This document shows positions 49,633-54,703 of a stretch of DNA of 54,703 nucleotides, piece by piece. The position numbers and the translations under genes were made by a program. This DNA comes from Chitinophaga pinensis (GTDB lineage: Bacteria; Bacteroidota; Bacteroidia; Chitinophagales; UBA10324): assembly GCA_945903305.1 (NCBI GenBank), contig CAMDOA010000002.1, forward strand, positions 1-54,703, given 5' to 3'. Positions within the stretch are counted from its first letter, which is position 1; each line of letters begins with the position of its first letter. The notes beneath the pieces are model-generated. The model worked only from the letters and a program-made list of their open reading frames with translations, was not told where the DNA came from and did not search any database.

Positions 49633-51528
49633 TCACCGTAACAATGTCACATTTCCTTTAAAGTTATGGGGTGTTCCGGTTACTGCTGCATTGCAATTAA
49701 ATACAAAAACATAAACACCAATTTCCTGAGGCTCGCCATTGAAAGTGCCATTCCAGCCAGGTGCATAAGCATCATTGCTTTGATAAATCAGTTCGCCCCA
49801 GCGATTATAAATTCTGAAGTCAGCATTTTCAACCACACCATGAATCAATGGTCTGAAATAATCATTTTTTCCATCCTGGTTAGGAGAAAACGCAGTTGGA
49901 ATATTTACATTCGGAATGTACAGAATTCGGATAACAACAGAATCAGTAGAAATGCATCCGTTGGTTGAAGTTACAGTGATATAATAAGTGGTTGTAGCGG
50001 TTGGCGAGGCGATTGGATTTAAAATAGTAACATCATTTAACCCTTCAACCGGAAACCAAACAAATGTGGAACCGGTTAAATCTACAGTAGTATTCAGTGT
50101 GACTGATGTACCATAAATAATACTAGTATCTTTTGGAGATATGTCAATAACAGGGTTAGTAAAAATATTAATGGTTTGATAAATTGTATCCGCACAACCT
50201 CTTTCTGTATTTACAATTAAACTAATGTTGTAAACCCCTGGATTGGCAAACGATTGTACCGGATTTTGCAGTAACGATGTTGTGCCATCGCCAAAATTCC
50301 AGAACCAATAATCAATATCACTATAAGATGAAACCGATGCATCAAGAAAGCTAATTGGTGTATTAACACATCCATTCGGCGCAATTATTCCTCCTGTTAA
50401 ACTAGGATAAACATATACGATAGCAGTTCCTGTATCATTACATAATGGTATTGCAGAATAAACGATAAGTGTCAATGTATAAATTCCGGTATCAGTATAT
50501 GTATAGCTTGGAAACTGGGAGTTAGAGGTATCATTATTTATTATTGGCACACCAAAATCCCAATGATAACCTGTTATATTACTAACCGGATAGCTATTGT
50601 TTTGAAAAGAAAAACTAAAACCAGTACAGTTATTCAACAATGATGGTACAGATGCAACTACATTGGGTTGGCAATCGACCACATTAAATTGAAAATCGCG
50701 CAAGTGCTTTCCGAGAAAAACGCCATTGCGAAATTCATTCACACAAATGCCCACTACAAATTGGCCAAGTACAGTTGGTACAATAGTTAACAAACCGGTT
50801 GCCGGATCAATTGCAAGCGGAGGTAACCCATCCAAAGGATTTGAATAGGTATATGGAGAAACATAAGGAACACCTGTGTAAGGTGGAGCACTTGCAGTTG
50901 CAGGTTGCGAGTTGGCGCCTTCAGCACCCATATTGGGTTGACATAATTCATACACCAAATCATCACCATCAGGGTCAATGGCTGAATGATCAAATACTAA
51001 TGGTTGATTAGCGCAGATTACGATGGGCGGATAATTTTTAAAGTAAGCACTATTGTTACAAAGTGATAAGCAAGCATCATTAATTTCAGTTGTGTATGTT
51101 GCTCCAATTGCACCAGGCGTCGAAATATTTAGTATCGTTCCATTCCGGCAACACCGCTGATAAGCGAGAATGTATCCACCGGGAGATGGAGGCAAGTTTC
51201 TTAAAAAAACATATGTGCCTTCTTCCACACAAATATTAGGTGGAACAGTAAGGCAAGGGCTTGGTGAGTTAGGTGGAATTATAGAATCTGTTGCTAAGAA
51301 TGCCTCAAACGATTCGAAAGTCATATCAATCGTTTTATAAATTGTAAAATAGGCAGGACTATCTAACGGTGGTACTCCGTTATAACAATCGCGATAAATT
51401 TTCACCGTAAATTCATACAAATTATTTCCTAAGCATTTGTATGAAATATCGCCCCCGATAATATGTGTTGCATTTGATGAAACGCTTATCAAGGTGATAA
51501 TTGATAGAAGTAAAAATTTTTTACCCAT
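49633..51528 (-). CDS. PKD-domain protein with gliding-motility-type (CHU_C) tail
   Basis: A 631-residue secreted protein from the ATG at 51528 (signal peptide MGKKFLLLSIITLISVSSNA); 16 codons are open upstream. After an N-terminal region with GGDISYKCLGNNLYEFTVKIYRDCYNG, seen in many Bacteroidota surface proteins, there are two PKD domains (GYHWDFG, then DYWFWNFGDGTTSLLQNP), an Ig-like domain and the type B sorting tail NIPTAFSPNQDGKNDYFRP ... FRIYNRWGELIYQS ... GVYVFVF. Such tails send proteins through T9SS to the surface without the type A cleavage pathway in all cases. Function beyond adhesion-like binding cannot be read. Confidence 0.88.
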   Translation of the reverse strand: MGKKFLLLSIITLISVSSNATHIIGGDISYKCLGNNLYEFTVKIYRDCYNGVPPLDSPAYFTIYKTIDMTFESFEAFLATDSIIPPNSPSPCLTVPPNICVEEGTYVFLRNLPPSPGGYILAYQRCCRNGTILNISTPGAIGATYTTEINDACLSLCNNSAYFKNYPPIVICANQPLVFDHSAIDPDGDDLVYELCQPNMGAEGANSQPATASAPPYTGVPYVSPYTYSNPLDGLPPLAIDPATGLLTIVPTVLGQFVVGICVNEFRNGVFLGKHLRDFQFNVVDCQPNVVASVPSLLNNCTGFSFSFQNNSYPVSNITGYHWDFGVPIINNDTSNSQFPSYTYTDTGIYTLTLIVYSAIPLCNDTGTAIVYVYPSLTGGIIAPNGCVNTPISFLDASVSSYSDIDYWFWNFGDGTTSLLQNPVQSFANPGVYNISLIVNTERGCADTIYQTINIFTNPVIDISPKDTSIIYGTSVTLNTTVDLTGSTFVWFPVEGLNDVTILNPIASPTATTTYYITVTSTNGCISTDSVVIRILYIPNVNIPTAFSPNQDGKNDYFRPLIHGVVENADFRIYNRWGELIYQSNDAYAPGWNGTFNGEPQEIGVYVFVFNCNAAVTGTPHNFKGNVTLLR

Positions 51529-51670
51529 ACTTTTGATTTTATAGCATTCATTCAAAAACTTTTTCATAATTGTCATTTTACAGGATCGAAAGGTAAGAAG
51601 GAATCCGACGCTTCAATACAGTGGTGATGAAATATTTAATTGAGTATTACCGATTCAAAAAAAAGTCAAT

Positions 51671-51726
51671 TGTGAATTGTGAATTGTGAAAAAAGCAACT
51701 ACACTATTTACAATTCACAATTCACA
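51671..51726 (-). terminator. Repeat-based hairpin after pruA
   Basis: Arms 51671-51690 and 51707-51726 are complementary at 18 of 20 positions, each made of the 7-bp unit TGTGAAT (or its complement) repeated. The loop is 16 nt. It starts 3 bp beyond the pruA stop codon and lacks a strong U run, so it may be a transcript-end hairpin rather than a classic terminator. Confidence 0.5.
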
Positions 51727-51728
51727 TC

Positions 51729-53360
51729 TTAAGATTCATTTAAAAATGAATAACGATAATCAGTGGGTGAAACAAAAGTTTCTTTAATGCTTCGTGGCGA
51801 AACCCAGCGCAATAAATTAATGGCGCTGCCGGCTTTATCGTTTGTGCCCGATGCTCTTGCACCACCGAATGGTTGCTGACCAACAACTGCTCCGGTTGGT
51901 TTATCGTTAATGTAAAAATTACCGGCCGCGTGACTCAAACTTTTTGTTGCCACATCAATAGCACTTCTGTCGCGCGAAATAATACTTCCTGTTAAAGCAT
52001 AGGCAGAAGTATTGTCAACGATGTTTAATGTTTCTACAAATTTATTTTCATCATACACATAAATCGAAAGTACTGGGCCAAACAACTCATCGCACATGGT
52101 TACATAATTCGGATTTTCAGTTTGAATAACTGTTGGCTGAATAAAATATCCTTCGGTCTTATTGTAATTTCCACCTGCAATAATTTTTGCTACTGTTGAA
52201 GCTTTTGCTTTATCAATATATCCTGAAAGTTTATCAAATGATTTTTCATCAATTACTGCGTTTATATAATTAGTAAAATCTTCGGTGCTTCCCATTTTCA
52301 TACTTCGTATGTCAGCAACCAATCTTTCAGAAACTTCTTTCCATAGATTGGAAGGAATGTAAGCGCGTGATGCTGCTGAGCATTTTTGCCCCTGGTATTC
52401 GAATGCACCACGACTCAATGCCGTGGCAACCGCCGTAGCATCGGCACTCGGATGAACCATTACAAAATCTTTTCCGCCTGTTTCGCCCACTATTCTCGGG
52501 TAAGTTTTGTATCGCGAAATATTGGTGCCAATCGTTTTCCAGAAACCCTGAAACACTTCAGTACTTCCGGTGAAATGAATGCCTGCAAAATCTTTATGTC
52601 CTAAAATAATATCGCCGGTTACAGGGCCGGGAGTGTACACCAGATTAATAACTCCATCGGGTAATCCTGCTTCGCGCAATACTTCCATAATTACATACGC
52701 CGAATAAATCTGAGCGTTGGCGCATTTCCACACTACCGTGTTTCCCATCATCGCCATGCATGTTGGAAGATTTCCGGCAATGGCTGTGAAGTTGAATGGT
52801 GTAATGGCAAAAGTGAAACCTTCCAACGGGCGGTGTTCAGTGCGGTTCCATATTCCTTTTGAAGATTGTGGTTGCTGCGAATAAATCTCAGTCATGAACT
52901 GCACATTGAACCGAAGAAAATCTATCAGCTCACACGCTGCATCTATCTCCGCCTGAAAAGCATTTTTTGATTGACACAACATAGTAGCGGCATTAATCTT
53001 TGCACGATAAGGGCCGGCCAATAAATCTGCCGCTTTTAAAAATATGGCAGCGCGACTTTCCCATGGCATGTGTTCCCAATTGTGTTTTGCTTTTAACGAT
53101 GCATCAATGGCATTTGTAACATGCACTGCTTCGCCCTTGTGATAAGTACCTAACAAATGTTTTATCTCGTGTGGCGGTCGCATCTCTCCTGTTTTTCCGG
53201 TGCGAATTTCTTTTCCGCCAATAATCATTGGCAGGTCAATGGTTACCGATTTAAAATTTTTCAGTGCGGCTTTCAATGCGGTTTTCTCAACCGAACCCGG
53301 TGCGTAATTCAGTACCGGTTCGTTTACAGCTATCGGAACTTTGTAAAATCCATTACTCAT
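51729..53360 (-). CDS. pruA: L-glutamate gamma-semialdehyde dehydrogenase
   Basis: A 543-residue NAD-dependent aldehyde dehydrogenase that makes glutamate from pyrroline-5-carboxylate in proline breakdown. The catalytic cysteine is C327 in YQGQKCSAASR and the general base is E293 in VGETGGKDF. The segment ITPFNFTAIAGNLP and the C-terminal PFGGARASGTNDKAGSAINLLRWVSPRSIKETF are typical of the stand-alone (ALDH4, eukaryote-like) type rather than the bifunctional PutA. Length fits ALDH4. An exact -7 promoter element lies 23 bp upstream. No proline dehydrogenase gene in the window. Confidence 0.95.
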   Translation of the reverse strand: MSNGFYKVPIAVNEPVLNYAPGSVEKTALKAALKNFKSVTIDLPMIIGGKEIRTGKTGEMRPPHEIKHLLGTYHKGEAVHVTNAIDASLKAKHNWEHMPWESRAAIFLKAADLLAGPYRAKINAATMLCQSKNAFQAEIDAACELIDFLRFNVQFMTEIYSQQPQSSKGIWNRTEHRPLEGFTFAITPFNFTAIAGNLPTCMAMMGNTVVWKCANAQIYSAYVIMEVLREAGLPDGVINLVYTPGPVTGDIILGHKDFAGIHFTGSTEVFQGFWKTIGTNISRYKTYPRIVGETGGKDFVMVHPSADATAVATALSRGAFEYQGQKCSAASRAYIPSNLWKEVSERLVADIRSMKMGSTEDFTNYINAVIDEKSFDKLSGYIDKAKASTVAKIIAGGNYNKTEGYFIQPTVIQTENPNYVTMCDELFGPVLSIYVYDENKFVETLNIVDNTSAYALTGSIISRDRSAIDVATKSLSHAAGNFYINDKPTGAVVGQQPFGGARASGTNDKAGSAINLLRWVSPRSIKETFVSPTDYRYSFLNES

Positions 53361-53382
53361 TTGCTCATTTTATATTGAGCGG

Positions 53383-53390
53383 CAAATGTA
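53383..53390 (-). promoter_or_regulatory. -7 element for pruA
   Basis: TACATTTG on the minus strand, exact TAnnTTTG, 22 bp before the pruA start. No -33 TTG at the usual spacing. Confidence 0.45.
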
Positions 53391-53628
53391 ATGAGTATTG
53401 CTATTTTATTTTTCTTATCCGCAGGGTAGATTGATTTTTTTCGGCAGCGTAAAGCGACTGTTTTAATTATAGAATTTGGATTGCGAATTTTATTTTCAAT
53501 AATACTTCCGCAATTTTGAACTTTCTTAAGCAACATTCTATTTTCATTCCAAATATTAATTGGAAGTAGTTTATTGCTATGAAAAATTAAGAAGTATTAA
53601 CCTTGCAAATTATTCCCATTCAAAAATC

Positions 53629-54703
53629 ATGAAACTGCTTTACAGTTATTTAAAAAATTTTTATCCGCTTATTTTTCTTGCTTTATTACTTGCAGCCATC
53701 AATCAAACCTTCAGTATGATGGACCCCTATATTTTGGGTAAAATCATTGATAATTATGCGCTTAAATTTTCATCCTTTACTACAAATGAATTTTTTAAAG
53801 GCGTTGGTTTATTGTTGCTCGCAAGCATGGGTGTGGCAATGGTTTCCAGAATAGCCAAAAATTTTCAGGATTATTGTGTCAATGTAATTGTGCAGCGGTT
53901 GGGTGCGAAAATGTATACCGACGGCATAAAACATTCGCTTGAATTACCTTACGAAGAATTTGAAGATCAGCGCAGCGGAGAAACATTAGGGGCGTTACAG
54001 AAAGTACGAACCGATGTCGAAAAATTATTAAATGCATTTATCAATGTGCTTTTTACCTCCCTGGTCGGAATTATTTTCGTAGTCATTTATTGTTTTCATG
54101 TGAATTGGATTATTGCGCCGGTTTATTTTTCCATGATTCCGATTATTGCAATAATCAGTTCGGTGCTGAGTAAAAAAATTAAAAAAATTCAAAAAATAAT
54201 TGTCGGAGAAACTACTGCACTGGCAGGCTCTACAACCGAAAGTTTGCGCAATATTGAATTAGTAAAAAGCCTGGGATTATCGAATCAGGAAATCGGAAGA
54301 TTAAACAGCACCACCGGAAAAATACTGGGACTCGAATTAAAAAAAGTGCGTTACATCCGCAGCTTATCTTTTATTCAGGGTACAATAGTCAATCTGCTTC
54401 GCACCTCTATTTTAGGATTAATGATGTACCTCATTTTTTCTCAGCAAATTCAACCCGGACAATTTGTATCATTATTTATTTATTCCTTTTTCATTTTTGG
54501 GCCGTTGCAGGAATTAGGAAACATTATAAATATTTATCGCGAGGCAGAAATTTCGCTTGCCAATTTTGCAAAAATCATGAATAAAAAAACCGAACCAAAA
54601 CCTGAATATCCTATTAAGATTAATCGTATCAATTCCTTAATGTTCGATCAGGTTAGTTTCAAACACCAATCAAGTAGTACAAATGCGTTGAATAATATTT
54701 CTT
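53629..54703 (+). CDS. ABC exporter, N-terminal part, cut by window edge
   Basis: An ATG at 53629 opens a frame of 358 codons that runs off the right edge. The visible part is a six-helix exporter membrane domain (MKLLYSYLKNFYPLIFLALL at the start; MMDPYILGKIIDNY after helix 1; then LPYEEFEDQRSGETLGALQKVRTDVEKL, the coupling region typical of type IV exporters) followed by the first strand of the ATPase domain (LMFDQVSFKHQ). The Walker motifs lie outside the window. Substrate unknown. Divergent from pruA, with a 268-base gap. Confidence 0.9.
   Translation, partial: MKLLYSYLKNFYPLIFLALLLAAINQTFSMMDPYILGKIIDNYALKFSSFTTNEFFKGVGLLLLASMGVAMVSRIAKNFQDYCVNVIVQRLGAKMYTDGIKHSLELPYEEFEDQRSGETLGALQKVRTDVEKLLNAFINVLFTSLVGIIFVVIYCFHVNWIIAPVYFSMIPIIAIISSVLSKKIKKIQKIIVGETTALAGSTTESLRNIELVKSLGLSNQEIGRLNSTTGKILGLELKKVRYIRSLSFIQGTIVNLLRTSILGLMMYLIFSQQIQPGQFVSLFIYSFFIFGPLQELGNIINIYREAEISLANFAKIMNKKTEPKPEYPIKINRINSLMFDQVSFKHQSSSTNALNNIS

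Noticed and set aside
1-54703. tRNA, rRNA, riboswitch or T-box elements, including upstream of valS
   Set aside because: No cloverleaf, rRNA core sequence or T-box/riboswitch signature was recognised; the hairpin before valS is better explained as a dispersed repeat.

Overview
This window is about 54.7 kb of a low-GC (AT-rich by eye) chromosome from a member of the Bacteroidota, probably a Chitinophagales/Sphingobacteriales/Saprospirales-like lineage. The evidence is the number of secreted proteins ending in type IX secretion system (T9SS) sorting domains, a PorV/PorQ-family barrel next to a C25 peptidase of the PorU2 type, a choice-of-anchor L/OmpA fusion, bacillithiol synthesis (BshB1), lipid A synthesis (LpxB), and exact matches to the Bacteroidota -7 promoter element (TAnnTTTG) in front of several genes. 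No rRNA, tRNA or CRISPR array is visible. The sequence looks chromosomal; the only clear mobile element is a REP-associated tyrosine transposase (RAYT) unit.

Layout. 0-3.3 kb: fragments at the left edge, an MFS exporter, then a ferredoxin divergent from a LuxC-like acyl-CoA reductase. 3.3-9.4 kb: T9SS cargo, a TPR protein, a lysyl-oxidase-domain cargo protein and a 68-residue peptide gene. 9.5-18.2 kb: housekeeping (valS, small Hc1-like protein, folB, glutaryl-CoA-dehydrogenase-like enzyme) mixed with secreted proteins. 18.2-25.4 kb: a TMTC-like glycosyltransferase with TPRs, another cargo protein, an ABC exporter and a geranylgeranyl-reductase-family flavoprotein. 25.4-29.6 kb is the accessory region: a fibronectin-like protein, a 21-bp-periodic DNA array, the RAYT element with 73-bp inverted repeats, a GC-richer gene fragment and an IpaH/YopM-type leucine-rich-repeat cargo protein. 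29.6-34.4 kb: a membrane FeS oxidoreductase resembling ETF:menaquinone oxidoreductases and a trxB-gpx-bshB1 thiol-redox operon. 34.6-40.7 kb: the PorV-family/PorU2-like pair. 40.8-54.7 kb: lipoprotein, trmD, GT-C glycosyltransferase, anchor-L/OmpA protein, cyanophycinase-like peptidase, rimM, surE-lpxB cluster, a large type B (CHU_C-like) cargo protein, pruA and a truncated ABC exporter.

How it fits together. At least six proteins here look like T9SS cargo, and the PorV/PorU2-like pair may process or anchor some of them; two GT-C enzymes could glycosylate exported proteins. The acyl-CoA dehydrogenase would feed electrons through ETF to quinone, for which the 694-residue FeS protein is a candidate. 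The strongest items for a second look are the secreted lysyl oxidase with its copper ligands and both quinone-cofactor residues preserved, the RAYT element, and the neighbouring 21-bp (63-bp higher-order) array. Coordinates of chosen starts and small sites were derived by hand from the sequence; family assignments are from recognised motifs, not searches.
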